A stretch of DNA of 64,000 nucleotides from RBG-16-57-11 sp964503145. Its GTDB lineage: Bacteria > Chloroflexota > Anaerolineae > Anaerolineales > UBA4823. The DNA is taken from assembly GCA_964503145.1 (NCBI GenBank), contig CAZCYV010000014.1, positions 35,782 to 99,781 on the forward strand, read 5' to 3'. Made by a program: the position numbers and the translations under genes. The notes beneath the pieces are model-generated. The model was not told the DNA's origin, ran no database searches, and was given only the letters and a program-made list of their open reading frames with translations. Shown here one piece after another: positions 32,642-41,270 of the stretch (within the stretch, counting starts at the first letter, position 1; each line of letters starts with the position of its first letter).

Positions 32642-33307
32642 TCACAGGTTCTCTGGCGCAGGCGCTGATCCCCCTGCAGGTCGCTCCATTCGATAGTCTG
32701 CAGGGGTGTCCAGGTCGCGCAGGATCGAGTCATCCTCAACCTCGACATAGCAGATCTGATCTGCATAAGGCGCCAACAGGTCGCGCAAAGTCCTCTGGGG
32801 CGCCGGTTGCGAAGACATCGCCTGAGAGTCTGGCAGCGCCAATAGCAGAGGCCACAGCAAGCGCGAAATGATCCAGGGGTGGCCGCGGCGCATGCGATAA
32901 CTGGGAAAAACCAACGGCGCCCGAGTCTGCTGATAGGCGCGCACCACATCATGCACCACTTTCAGGCGCATTTGCGGCTGGTCGCCCAGGGCGACCAGAG
33001 CAGCATCGAACTCAGCAGGCAGGCTGGCCAACCCAACCTGAAGCGAAAGGGCCATTTGATCCTCGGCATAGCGCGGGTTATAGACTGTTCGAGCAGGACA
33101 TCCGCTTAGGGCTTGCTCGACCTGCCGACGCGCCCCACCGGTCACCACCACGATCTCGTCTAATCCCGCCTGCGCCAGGGTGCGCACCACCTGGCCGATG
33201 ACCGTGGTATCGCCCCAGGGCAAGATCATCTTTGGCTGGCCCATGCGCCGGGAGCGCCCCGCCGCCAGCACCACCGCTGCGATCCGCACGCTCGAAGGAT
33301 GGCTCAT
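32642..33307 (-). CDS. mocA: MobA/MocA-like nucleotidyltransferase
   Basis: A protein of 221 residues with the nucleotide-binding N-terminus VVLAAGRSRRMGQPKMILPWG and LVALGDQPQM, as in molybdenum cofactor cytidylyltransferase (MocA) and guanylyltransferase (MobA). The neighbouring molybdenum hydroxylase subunit favours MocA, which makes the cytosine dinucleotide form of the cofactor. Its ATG overlaps the stop of the YqeC-MocA fusion gene (ATGA). It is a second, divergent copy of the domain in that fusion. Confidence 0.85.
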   Translation of the reverse strand: MSHPSSVRIAAVVLAAGRSRRMGQPKMILPWGDTTVIGQVVRTLAQAGLDEIVVVTGGARRQVEQALSGCPARTVYNPRYAEDQMALSLQVGLASLPAEFDAALVALGDQPQMRLKVVHDVVRAYQQTRAPLVFPSYRMRRGHPWIISRLLWPLLLALPDSQAMSSQPAPQRTLRDLLAPYADQICYVEVEDDSILRDLDTPADYRMERPAGGSAPAPENL

Positions 33308-34740
33308 GTTTCCAACAACCGTTGATAATCTTCTGGCGTATCGATGTCCTGTAGGATGGTTGGATCATGCCAGGGCACCCAATACGCCGGATAACGGGCG
33401 AACAGCGCCCGGCCGCCCTGGTCGCCGCTCAGAGCAAGCAAATCGGGGAAAGTTATCCGATCCAGCAAGACCGGGTTGGCGCGCTGACCCTGCACCAGCG
33501 GAGCGACCAGCGGGCTGAGCGTGGCAGCGTGCGCTTCCATCAGACTGACGATAAGCTGAACGGGGGTGCGCGGCTGATCAGCAAGCAAGAACACCGCCGC
33601 GCCGGTTTCCGCTGGCAGCGCGCTCACGCCCGCCTTGACCGAACTGCTCTGGCCAAGCTGCCATTCCGGATTGCGAACCAGTTGCACCGGCAGGCCCTGC
33701 ACTGCGGCCTCGACCTGCTCGGCGGCGCTCCCCACGATGACCACCACCGGCGCCAGGCCGGCCTCCAAAGCTGCCTGAGCCACATGCCGCACGAGAGGCT
33801 GGCCGCGCCAGATGAGCGCCTGCTTCGGTTGCCCCATGCGTTGGGCGCCGCCCGCTGCCAGGATCACGCCGGCGATGCGCTCATGTACTGCGATGACCTT
33901 GCTCTGATCCTCCTGGCGCGTGCTCGAAGCCCGGCCAGGGATGGATGCTACTACCACTGCCCCATACTCTTGCAACAAAGATTGGGCCATCCGGCGCGCA
34001 ATTCCCTGCATTTCCAGCGTATCCGCCTGGTTCAGCAGCGCCAGGCGGCGCGCGCCTTGCGGAATATTTTTCAATCCACCCTGGGGATGGAGCAGCAAGC
34101 GCGTCAATCCCTCCGGCGTGATCGGGAGGTTGAGCGGCGCATCGGAGAGGGCCGAGAAGATCTCCGGGCGGTGCACCCAGTCCGCATTCAGCGGCTTCCC
34201 TAAAGCGGACAGCCCGGCAACAACCGCCACCTGCCGCGCCCACAAGGGGGTAACCGGCTCGTGAGCGGCGGGGGCTTTGAGCGGCCGCCGACGAGAGCCA
34301 TCCGCCTCGATCAGCATGGGCAGTGAGCGCAAGTCCGCCAATTGGCGCAAGCGCTCCATGATCGGTTCGGGCAAACCACGCGTGCGCTGGTCGTCGCTTG
34401 CTGGCCCTGTGAAGAGCAGCACACCAGAGGGCAAATCTTGTTCCAAGTCATCCAGATCAGCGATGTCTTGCAGGGTGTAATGGCGATCTGCCAGCGCCAG
34501 TTGCTCCATGGCCAGGTGAGTCGTCGCGGTCAAGATCACCGCCGGAGGCGCAGAGGCTTCTGCTGCGCCTGCTGGCGCTTGACGAATTGGGGGCGCAACC
34601 GCAGCAGCTTGCGCCGTCTGGACAGGCAAGGGTTTCAATAACTGGCGACCCAGGCTGAATAGCGCCGAGGTCTTGCCGCCGGCGCCAACCAGCGCCAGGC
34701 GAGCAGAGCGGTCCAATCGCAATGCTTCAACCAGGCGCAT
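33304..34740 (-). CDS. YqeC-MocA fusion (molybdenum hydroxylase maturation)
   Basis: A protein of about 478 residues; an upstream TTG (34755) overlapping the previous stop is an alternative start. The N-terminal part (about 1-255) is YqeC-like: ALVGAGGKTSALFSLG P-loop, TATTHLA, IEADGSRRRPLKAPAAHEPV and VAGLSALGKPL. The C-terminal part (about 280-478) is a MobA/MocA domain (GVILAAGGAQRMGQPKQALIWRG, FLLADQP). YqeC accompanies selenium-dependent molybdenum hydroxylases. A single protein could couple cofactor maturation steps. It lies between the glycosyltransferase and mocA. Confidence 0.85.
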   Translation of the reverse strand: MRLVEALRLDRSARLALVGAGGKTSALFSLGRQLLKPLPVQTAQAAAVAPPIRQAPAGAAEASAPPAVILTATTHLAMEQLALADRHYTLQDIADLDDLEQDLPSGVLLFTGPASDDQRTRGLPEPIMERLRQLADLRSLPMLIEADGSRRRPLKAPAAHEPVTPLWARQVAVVAGLSALGKPLNADWVHRPEIFSALSDAPLNLPITPEGLTRLLLHPQGGLKNIPQGARRLALLNQADTLEMQGIARRMAQSLLQEYGAVVVASIPGRASSTRQEDQSKVIAVHERIAGVILAAGGAQRMGQPKQALIWRGQPLVRHVAQAALEAGLAPVVVIVGSAAEQVEAAVQGLPVQLVRNPEWQLGQSSSVKAGVSALPAETGAAVFLLADQPRTPVQLIVSLMEAHAATLSPLVAPLVQGQRANPVLLDRITFPDLLALSGDQGGRALFARYPAYWVPWHDPTILQDIDTPEDYQRLLET

Positions 34741-34751
34741 CTTCGCTCCGT

Positions 34752-35978
34752 TCAATTCTCATCCGTGACGCTAATATCGAAAGTGCGTAAAAGTTCCTTG
34801 AAGCGCGGCCTCCAGGCGCGCAGGCGGGATTCAGGCACAATACGGCCTCGTTCTGCGGCCTGCCAGGCGTAATCCGCGACCGCATAAGCCGAGGTAGGAC
34901 GGCCCAGAGAGGCAGAGATGGCTGCCCGCTGGCGCAGCAACTGTGAGTCATTCTCCAGCCAATGGCACAGGATTTCCAGCACCTGTATCGGATTTTCAGC
35001 CAGCTCGCCAGCGCCGTAATGCAAAACATAATGCGCGTTGCCCATTTCCTGCCCAGGGGTGACATCCACCAGCAACAGCGGTTTGCCGCAGGCCAGCGAC
35101 TCGGTGACCACCAGCCCGCCCGCTTTGCTGACGACCAGGTCGGAAGCCTTCATGAATGTGGGCATCCTGTCAACGTAGTTGTAAAGATGAGTGGGGTGAT
35201 GCCATTGCATGGCTTGCACCTGAGCAAATAACTCATCGTCCCCGCCGGCAACCACCACCAGTTGTATCGCCTGTCCCGAATGGTTGAGCACATTCAAGAC
35301 GCTCCCCAGGTTTTTCACCCGCTTGCTGCCCACCACCAGTACCGTCGTAACGCCAGACGACCAGCCCAGTTCGCGCCGGATTTCATCCGCACTGCGCGTC
35401 TCTTTGACAAAAGCAGGGTTGACCGGCACACCGGTGACGCGCAATCTTTCGGCCGGGAAGTGACGATTGACGGCCTGCTGATAAGCCTCCTGAGTGGGCA
35501 GGAGCAGGTAGTCCGCGCCGCGATTGAACCACAGACGATGGATATGAGTCAAATCAGTGACCACCGTCAGGTAGGGGATGGGCAGTTTGCGCAGAGTGAT
35601 ATAGGCATTCAGCGGCGGCGGATAAAAGGGATGCGTGCTGACGACCGCGTCTGGCCGGTGCTGTTTCAGGATTGAGTGGATCACGCTGAACAGCAAGACG
35701 GTCAAAGCGCGCTCCAACACTGCTGAAGGCACCCTGGTTGAGCTGATGTTGTAGTTCAACTTCCAGAAGTTGGGCATCTGGCGCACGAATTTATCGTACT
35801 CGGCCTGCGAGGCGCGCAGGAAAGCAGGGGTGCGCCGGTCGTCCAGCGGATTGATCACTTCGACCGTGCAGCGGTCGGAGTAGGCGTCCTCCAACGCGGC
35901 AGCAATAGCCACCGCCGCAGAGCGATGGCCAAAACCGGCGTCTGCAGTCAGCACCAGGATATGCTTGCGTTCCGGCAT
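34752..35978 (-). CDS. MGDG synthase-type glycosyltransferase (GT28)
   Basis: A protein of 408 residues from the ATG giving MPERKHILVLTADAGFGHRSAA; the open frame upstream has no family match. The N-terminal domain has the DAGFGHRSAAVAIAAAL and STHPFYPPPLNAY features of MGDG synthases and processive diacylglycerol glucosyltransferases. The C-terminal GT28 half has VVSKAGGLVVTESLACGKPLLLVD and GQEMGNAHYV. It probably adds a sugar to diacylglycerol at the membrane. It starts 1 bp after the hydroxylase stop, though no functional link is known. Confidence 0.88.
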   Translation of the reverse strand: MPERKHILVLTADAGFGHRSAAVAIAAALEDAYSDRCTVEVINPLDDRRTPAFLRASQAEYDKFVRQMPNFWKLNYNISSTRVPSAVLERALTVLLFSVIHSILKQHRPDAVVSTHPFYPPPLNAYITLRKLPIPYLTVVTDLTHIHRLWFNRGADYLLLPTQEAYQQAVNRHFPAERLRVTGVPVNPAFVKETRSADEIRRELGWSSGVTTVLVVGSKRVKNLGSVLNVLNHSGQAIQLVVVAGGDDELFAQVQAMQWHHPTHLYNYVDRMPTFMKASDLVVSKAGGLVVTESLACGKPLLLVDVTPGQEMGNAHYVLHYGAGELAENPIQVLEILCHWLENDSQLLRQRAAISASLGRPTSAYAVADYAWQAAERGRIVPESRLRAWRPRFKELLRTFDISVTDEN

Positions 35979-35979
35979 C

Positions 35980-38220
35980 CTAGTTGATTTTTCCCAGGCC
36001 GCGCAACACCCGTTCTGGGGTGAGAGGGAACTCGTTGAACCAGACGCCCGTGGCATCGTGCACCGCGGCGATGACCGCCGGCGCAAGGGGCAGGAAAGGC
36101 ATCTCGGCCATGCCGCGCGCCCCCCAGGGCCCAATCGGATCAGGATACTCCAGGATCAGCGATTTCACCCGCTCGGGCACATCTAACACCGTCGGGATCA
36201 GATATGTGGAGAGATGTTGCGTCTGGACATAGCCATCTTTTTGGACGAAGTTCTCCAAAATGGCGTAGCCTGCGGCCTGGACGACTGCGCCTTCGATTTG
36301 TCCCTGAACCTGTTGGGGGTTGATCGCCCGACCGACATCATCCGCCGAAATCACATCCAGGATGTGAACGTGGCCGGTCTCCAGATCGACCTCGACGGTC
36401 ACCGCTTGAGCCACATAGCCGTAGGCAAAATTAGGCTCGGACTTGCCAGTTTGGGGATCGAACGGCGTGGTGCGCGGCGGGCGATAGGTGTAGGTGGCAA
36501 TCGCTGGACGATCCTCGGCGCGCCATTTTTCGAGAGCGGCCTCCACTGCGCCTTTAACCGAGTTGCCCGCCATGAAGGTCATTCGCGAGGCGGACACGCT
36601 GCCCGAATTTTCGGTATAGGCAGTATCCGAAACGATCAACTCGACCCGATCGACGGGCACCCCGGCGGCCTCGGCGGCTGCCTGAGTGATCACTGTATAA
36701 ACCCCCTGCCCTACCTCAGAGGCGGCGTGGTGCACCACCACGCGCTCAATCTCGGCGCTGCCATGCAATTCTACAGTGGCGGTGCACTGCTCGGGCGCGC
36801 CGAAGGAAAAGCCCACGTTCTTAAAAGCCGCGGCAAACCCTACCCCACGCTTCACATGTGGCTTTGGAGCAGGCTGCGAGCCGATCAGCGAGGCATCGCG
36901 GCGGGCGCTCACGTCTCCGCCGTCCGGCTGGCTGATCTGCCAGCCAGCCTCCCGGGCGCAGGCTTCGATCACCTGCGGCATGCTCACCCCTTTGGGCAAT
37001 GGCGTGCCTACCGAGAGCAACGAGCCTTCGCGCAGGACGTTGCGCAGGCGGATTTCCACCGGGTCCATACCCAGCGCCTCCGCCAGGCGGTTCATCTGCA
37101 TTTCGGCGGCAAACGCGCCCTGCGGACCGCCAAAGCCTCGAAAAGCGCCTGTGACCATGTTATTAGTGTACACCGCGTAGGAGTCCACCTTGACGTTAGG
37201 GATTTCGTATGGGCCGGTGCACATCAACGTCGCATTGCCCAACACTTTGGTAGAAGTGTAGGCATAACCGCCGCCGTCAGCGACCAGTTCGACTTCAGCA
37301 GCGATCACCTTGCCCGACCGGGTTGCGCCCCAACGGCTGCGGATGATATAGGGGTGACGCTTATGGTGGCCGATGATCGATTCTTCCCGGTTCCAGACGA
37401 TCTTCACCGGCCGATGGATGCCCCGCTGGTGAAGCCGCCAGGCCGCCAGCCCCAGGACGATCTGCACCGACATGTCTTCTCTGCCGCCGAACGCGCCTCC
37501 CACAGGCGGGTAAATGATGCGTACCTGCTCCAACGGTAGCCCCAAAGCATGCGCCACCTGCTCCTGATCCTCGTGTGCCCACTGGCCTCCAACAACTACA
37601 GTGACCCGGCCTTCCTCATCAATATAACCTACCCCCGCCTCGGGCTGAAGATAAGCGTGCTCCTGCGCCGGGGTGCGATATTCCCCTTCGACGATCACAT
37701 CGGCCTGGGCGAAGGCCGCCTCCACGTCGCCCTTGCGGATGCGGTAATGACAAAAGATGTTCGAATCGCGCTCCGGATGGATCAGCGGGGCCCCATCTTT
37801 CATGGCTTCCAACGGATCGGTGAGCACCGGCAGGTCTTCGTAATCGACCACAATGAGATCTCGCGCCTGGGCCGCAATCGCCTCGGTCTCGGCAATCACC
37901 AGCGCCACCTGATCTCCGATCCAGCGCACACGATCGGCGTAAGGCTTGGTGGACCCCGGCCCGCACAAGACCGGTTGGTCGGGCATGATCAGACCATACT
38001 CATTGACCGGCACATCTTTAGCGGTGAAAACGGCGATGACGCCGGGCAACGCCTGCGCTTGCGATACATCGATGCTGCGGATACGGGCATGCGGACGATT
38101 GGCGAATAAGATCTTCATCCAGGCCTGACCTGGCAGGTTGATATCTCCCGGATAGCGAGTTTCACCGGTCACTTTGGCGTAAGCATCCACGCGTGGGATA
38201 GATTGACCAATCGCTGACAT
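35980..38220 (-). CDS. Xanthine dehydrogenase-family molybdenum hydroxylase, large (molybdopterin-binding) subunit
   Basis: A protein of 746 residues; the ATG at 38220 has ATGGAGTGC upstream, and family homology starts at IGQSIPRVDAYAKVTGETRY. It has VGGAFGGRED, the FRGFGGPQ substrate/cofactor segment, SEVGQGVYTVITQAAAEA and the C-terminal GARGMAEMPF where the catalytic Glu lies. These enzymes hydroxylate purines, aldehydes or N-heterocycles. The FAD and 2Fe-2S subunits are not adjacent, so they must lie elsewhere or a different electron partner is used. It leads a nine-gene directon with mocA and yqeC functions. Confidence 0.93.
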   Translation of the reverse strand: MSAIGQSIPRVDAYAKVTGETRYPGDINLPGQAWMKILFANRPHARIRSIDVSQAQALPGVIAVFTAKDVPVNEYGLIMPDQPVLCGPGSTKPYADRVRWIGDQVALVIAETEAIAAQARDLIVVDYEDLPVLTDPLEAMKDGAPLIHPERDSNIFCHYRIRKGDVEAAFAQADVIVEGEYRTPAQEHAYLQPEAGVGYIDEEGRVTVVVGGQWAHEDQEQVAHALGLPLEQVRIIYPPVGGAFGGREDMSVQIVLGLAAWRLHQRGIHRPVKIVWNREESIIGHHKRHPYIIRSRWGATRSGKVIAAEVELVADGGGYAYTSTKVLGNATLMCTGPYEIPNVKVDSYAVYTNNMVTGAFRGFGGPQGAFAAEMQMNRLAEALGMDPVEIRLRNVLREGSLLSVGTPLPKGVSMPQVIEACAREAGWQISQPDGGDVSARRDASLIGSQPAPKPHVKRGVGFAAAFKNVGFSFGAPEQCTATVELHGSAEIERVVVHHAASEVGQGVYTVITQAAAEAAGVPVDRVELIVSDTAYTENSGSVSASRMTFMAGNSVKGAVEAALEKWRAEDRPAIATYTYRPPRTTPFDPQTGKSEPNFAYGYVAQAVTVEVDLETGHVHILDVISADDVGRAINPQQVQGQIEGAVVQAAGYAILENFVQKDGYVQTQHLSTYLIPTVLDVPERVKSLILEYPDPIGPWGARGMAEMPFLPLAPAVIAAVHDATGVWFNEFPLTPERVLRGLGKIN

Positions 38221-38283
38221 AAAGCACTCCATTCGAATGGTAGAATCGTTTTGAACGGAATATTGGATCGAACGAGCACCATG

Positions 38284-38289
38284 ATTATA
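38284..38289 (-). promoter_or_regulatory. Candidate -10 box for the molybdenum hydroxylase directon
   Basis: The minus strand reads TATAAT here, about 64 bp before the ATG at 38220, in the gap between two divergent genes. The -35 region matches the consensus poorly. Confidence 0.4.
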
Positions 38290-38336
38290 CCCCGCAATCA
38301 AACCGAATCGGGATGAGAGCATCCAAGGAGCTGATC

Positions 38337-39089
38337 ATGAAAATGCAAACGACTGGTGGGAAAACCAATAAGCCAATCCTGGGAATCTTGATCTTAGCGA
38401 TCCTTCTGGCGCCGGCATGCCGCCTGGCCAGCCTCAACTTGCCGCGGGTGAAGAACCATGCGCAGCCCGAAATCAGCTTCCCGGCGAGTGAATTCGATGA
38501 CGCCGGCTGCCCGGAGGAATATGGCCGACGGAACTGCCAACCAGACAGCGCGCTGGGACAACTGGGATGTGAACAAATCCGCCCGCCAGGCGAACTGCTG
38601 GGGGCGCTGCGGCCTGTGTATCCCATGCGCCTGTGTTTGGTCTTGCGAAACGCCGGTCAACAGCTCGACGAAGGCGAATATGTTTACCGCGAAGGCTGCC
38701 TGACGAGTGAATATGTGCGCTATGTCATCCAAAAGGACGGCGAATTCGTGATGCTGAAGTCCCTGGCAGATCTACAGCAGACTTATGCCCCCATCGAGAC
38801 CGAAGACGAAGCCCTGAGCTACGCCCTGGCAGCCACCGGTTTAGGCGTGCGCTATGGGATGACCGCTCAGCGAGCGCTGCGCTATTTTGTCGATCAGCTA
38901 GAAGACACAAATGTACAGCCGGCAGCAGAGGGATATCAGGTGCGCCTGTTCGATTACAAGCTATGCGGCTGCGGCCCGCACCCCACTTTTGCCGTGGATG
39001 TGTTAGTTACCCGCGATGGCCAGGTGCAGGAGTTGAGGCGAGAGAAAATCTACGAAGATCCGGCTGAAGATAAGCTGTGCGTCGATTAA
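38337..39089 (+). CDS. Exported cysteine-rich protein of unknown function
   Basis: A protein of 250 residues from the ATG with aaggagctgatc upstream. A hydrophobic segment (about 15-28) ends LLAPACRLAS, a signal peptide with an imperfect lipobox. The mature part has about ten cysteines (for example GCPEEY, NCQPDS, GCEQI, LCLVL, GCLTS, KLCGCGP), suggesting disulfides in an extracytoplasmic fold. I do not recognise the family. Its stop codon overlaps the stop of the convergent trkA gene (39086-39089), with no room for a terminator between them. Confidence 0.7.
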   Translation: MKMQTTGGKTNKPILGILILAILLAPACRLASLNLPRVKNHAQPEISFPASEFDDAGCPEEYGRRNCQPDSALGQLGCEQIRPPGELLGALRPVYPMRLCLVLRNAGQQLDEGEYVYREGCLTSEYVRYVIQKDGEFVMLKSLADLQQTYAPIETEDEALSYALAATGLGVRYGMTAQRALRYFVDQLEDTNVQPAAEGYQVRLFDYKLCGCGPHPTFAVDVLVTRDGQVQELRREKIYEDPAEDKLCVD

Positions 39090-39763
39090 TCGACCTGCTC
39101 CGGGGGCAGGAATAACCTTCTCAGTTGCTCCAGACCTTCCTGGTTGGTGATCGCCAGAATTTCATCGCCCACTTCGAAGGTGCTCATGCCCCGCGGAACG
39201 ACCACCTTCCCCTGGCGGATGATGGCCGCGATCACACATTCGTCACTCAAACCCAGGTCTTTCAGAGCAACGCCAATCGCTCGCGCCCCTGGCGGGATTT
39301 TTTCTTCCACCAGCGAGTAGTCGCCCCGCCGCAGCTTGAGCAGAGTCATCATATCGCCGAGGGACATCTCCTCCTGGATTAGCCCGGCGATTACGGTGGC
39401 GTTATTCAGCGCCACATCCACGCAAAACTTGTGATCGAACAGCCAGGCGTTGCGAGGGTCATTGATGCGAGCGATGGTGCGCGGGACGCCGAATTGCTGC
39501 CGCGCCAGGTAACACACCACCAGGTTATCTTCGTCGGCAGTGGTACAGGCCGCCAGGACATCCACCTCGCGAATCCCGGCTCGCTCCAGCACTTCCAATT
39601 CGGTCGCATTTCCCTCGAAAATCACCTCTGTGGGCAATTCACGATGCAGGCGCGCAAGGACTTCTTTCCGATGGTCCAGCACACGCACCTGGTGATTTTG
39701 TTCCATGAGCAGATACGCCAGTTGGGTGCCAGTGCGGCCCCCACCCACGATCATGACGTTCAT
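39086..39763 (-). CDS. trkA: TrkA-family potassium uptake regulator (second of pair)
   Basis: A protein of 225 residues with an RCK-N NAD-binding domain (MNVMIVGGGRTGTQLAYLL, GxGxxG; VLDHRKEV) and a TrkA-C domain (VEEKIPPGARAIGVALKDLGL, ending ILAITNQEGLEQLRRLF). It gates a potassium channel or transporter in response to nucleotides. Its ATG overlaps the stop of the upstream trkA copy, so the two are co-translated and may form a hetero-ring. No TrkH/KtrB channel gene is in the window. Confidence 0.92.
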   Translation of the reverse strand: MNVMIVGGGRTGTQLAYLLMEQNHQVRVLDHRKEVLARLHRELPTEVIFEGNATELEVLERAGIREVDVLAACTTADEDNLVVCYLARQQFGVPRTIARINDPRNAWLFDHKFCVDVALNNATVIAGLIQEEMSLGDMMTLLKLRRGDYSLVEEKIPPGARAIGVALKDLGLSDECVIAAIIRQGKVVVPRGMSTFEVGDEILAITNQEGLEQLRRLFLPPEQVD

Positions 39764-40446
39764 GATTCCATCTCCTTTTTCCCGTCTCTGCTCTGGTAAA
39801 TTGAGCGCAGCCGTTGACGTAAGGCTTCGGAGCCATCCAGTGTGGCGCTGACCAGCACTGCATCGCCTTCTTTGAGCGGCATATCCAACGTAGGGATGAC
39901 CGCTCGACCGGCGCGAGTGAGCGCCGCCACCACACAGCCTTCTTGGGGCATCAAGTCCTTCAAAGGAAGACCATCCAGTTCTTTGCGCGCCAGGAACTCA
40001 TAGAGTTCCACTTCACCGTTGCCCGCAGAAAAGACTGTGCGCGTTTCCTGTTGATAGAGCAGTTCCTCGATCCGCTGAGCCCCCCAACTGGTGGAACTGA
40101 CCACCTGCAAACCGAAGGCCTCATGTGTCGCGCGCCAGCGGGAGTTGAAATTTCGCACCACCACGCTGGGCACGTTGTATTCTTTCTGCCCGATGTGAGC
40201 GACCACTGCGTTGATGGTATCGGAACTGGTCACGACCGCCAGGCCATCGGCCTCGCTAATGCCCGCTCGCCGCAGCACGTCCTGGCTCATCGCCTGACCT
40301 TCCACCAGGCGTCCTTTGAAGTCGGGCGGCAAGTTTTGGAAGGAAGCCTCGTTCTGGTCGATCACGACAACTTGATGGCCGCGCTGGCTGAGCCGATAGG
40401 CCAGCTCAGCCCCTACCCTGCCACACCCAACCACAATCATCTTCAT
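39760..40446 (-). CDS. trkA: TrkA-family potassium uptake regulator (first of pair)
   Basis: A protein of 228 residues with RCK-N (MKMIVVGCGRVGAELAYRL, VVIDQNEASFQNLP) and TrkA-C (LPLKDLMPQEGCVVAALTRAG, AVLVSATLDG). A strong gaggagaag precedes the ATG. It is distinct from, but paralogous to, the overlapping downstream copy. Such pairs are common in Chloroflexota and actinobacteria, where one is usually the main gating subunit. Confidence 0.92.
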   Translation of the reverse strand: MKMIVVGCGRVGAELAYRLSQRGHQVVVIDQNEASFQNLPPDFKGRLVEGQAMSQDVLRRAGISEADGLAVVTSSDTINAVVAHIGQKEYNVPSVVVRNFNSRWRATHEAFGLQVVSSTSWGAQRIEELLYQQETRTVFSAGNGEVELYEFLARKELDGLPLKDLMPQEGCVVAALTRAGRAVIPTLDMPLKEGDAVLVSATLDGSEALRQRLRSIYQSRDGKKEMES

Positions 40447-40512
40447 GTTTCTTCTCCTCTTTGGCCCGCCCCGGGGATCGGTCTTTTACAGAGTCAGTCG
40501 ATCCACAGCCAA

Positions 40513-41214
40513 TCAACTGCGGCGGCGTCCACCCATGCCCAAGACAAGCGTAACCCAATACAGCAACTGCAAGATCGCCGTGATCAGCGCCGCCACATAG
40601 GTCAGCGCAGCGGCGTTGAGGACATTGCTGACGCCCTTCATCTCTTCCTGGTCCATGATCAGCCCCGATTCGCTCAGCAACTGGCGAGCGCGCGCTGAGG
40701 CGTTCAATTCAACCGGCAAGGTCGCCAGAGCAAACACTGCGCCTCCCGAAAAGACCGCCACCCCCAACCAGGCGATGCCGGTCAACTGTAAGAAAAGGCC
40801 GATCATCAGCAAAATCCAGCCCAGGTAAGAACCAATATTCACTGCCGGGACCAATGCTGCTCGCAGGCGCAGCGGAAAATAATCCTCTTTATCCTGCATG
40901 GCGTGGCCCAGTTCATGGGCGGCGATCGCCAGCGCAGCCACTGAGCTTTGGCTGTACACGCCACGCGACAGGCGCAAAACCTTCGAGCGCGGATCGTAGT
41001 GATCGGTCAGTTCGCCCTGCACGCCCTCGATGCGCACATTGTAAAGGCCAGCCATCTGGATCAGGCGCTGGGCAGCTTCCGCGCCGGTAAAACGGCTGCG
41101 CGCCGGCACCCGGCTCCATTTGCTGTAAGCTGACTGAACGTATATCTGCACCAGCAGCATCAGCAGAAAAGCCGGAAGCATGAAGATCAGGTAACTCGGA
41201 CTCAAGAACATCAT
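40513..41214 (-). CDS. YugP-type membrane zinc metallopeptidase
   Basis: A protein of 233 residues with an N-terminal membrane anchor (about 5-28), the zinc motif HELGHAMQD (HExxH) near residue 100 and two to three further membrane segments (about 120-165 and 205-227). This is the layout of the neutral zinc metallopeptidase DUF226/YugP family. Two adjacent ATGs are possible starts; aggag lies 4 nt before the first. It may cleave membrane proteins. The substrate is unknown. Confidence 0.88.
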   Translation of the reverse strand: MMFLSPSYLIFMLPAFLLMLLVQIYVQSAYSKWSRVPARSRFTGAEAAQRLIQMAGLYNVRIEGVQGELTDHYDPRSKVLRLSRGVYSQSSVAALAIAAHELGHAMQDKEDYFPLRLRAALVPAVNIGSYLGWILLMIGLFLQLTGIAWLGVAVFSGGAVFALATLPVELNASARARQLLSESGLIMDQEEMKGVSNVLNAAALTYVAALITAILQLLYWVTLVLGMGGRRRS

Positions 41215-41270
41215 TGAACTCCTGTTTTACACCTTTTGGGTTACTCTAAAGTCAACAGCCTGTGGGTTGC

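Noticed and set aside
36214..37539. Plus-strand open frame of 441 codons opposite the molybdenum hydroxylase gene
   Set aside because: Antisense shadow; the minus-strand reading has all family motifs over its whole length.
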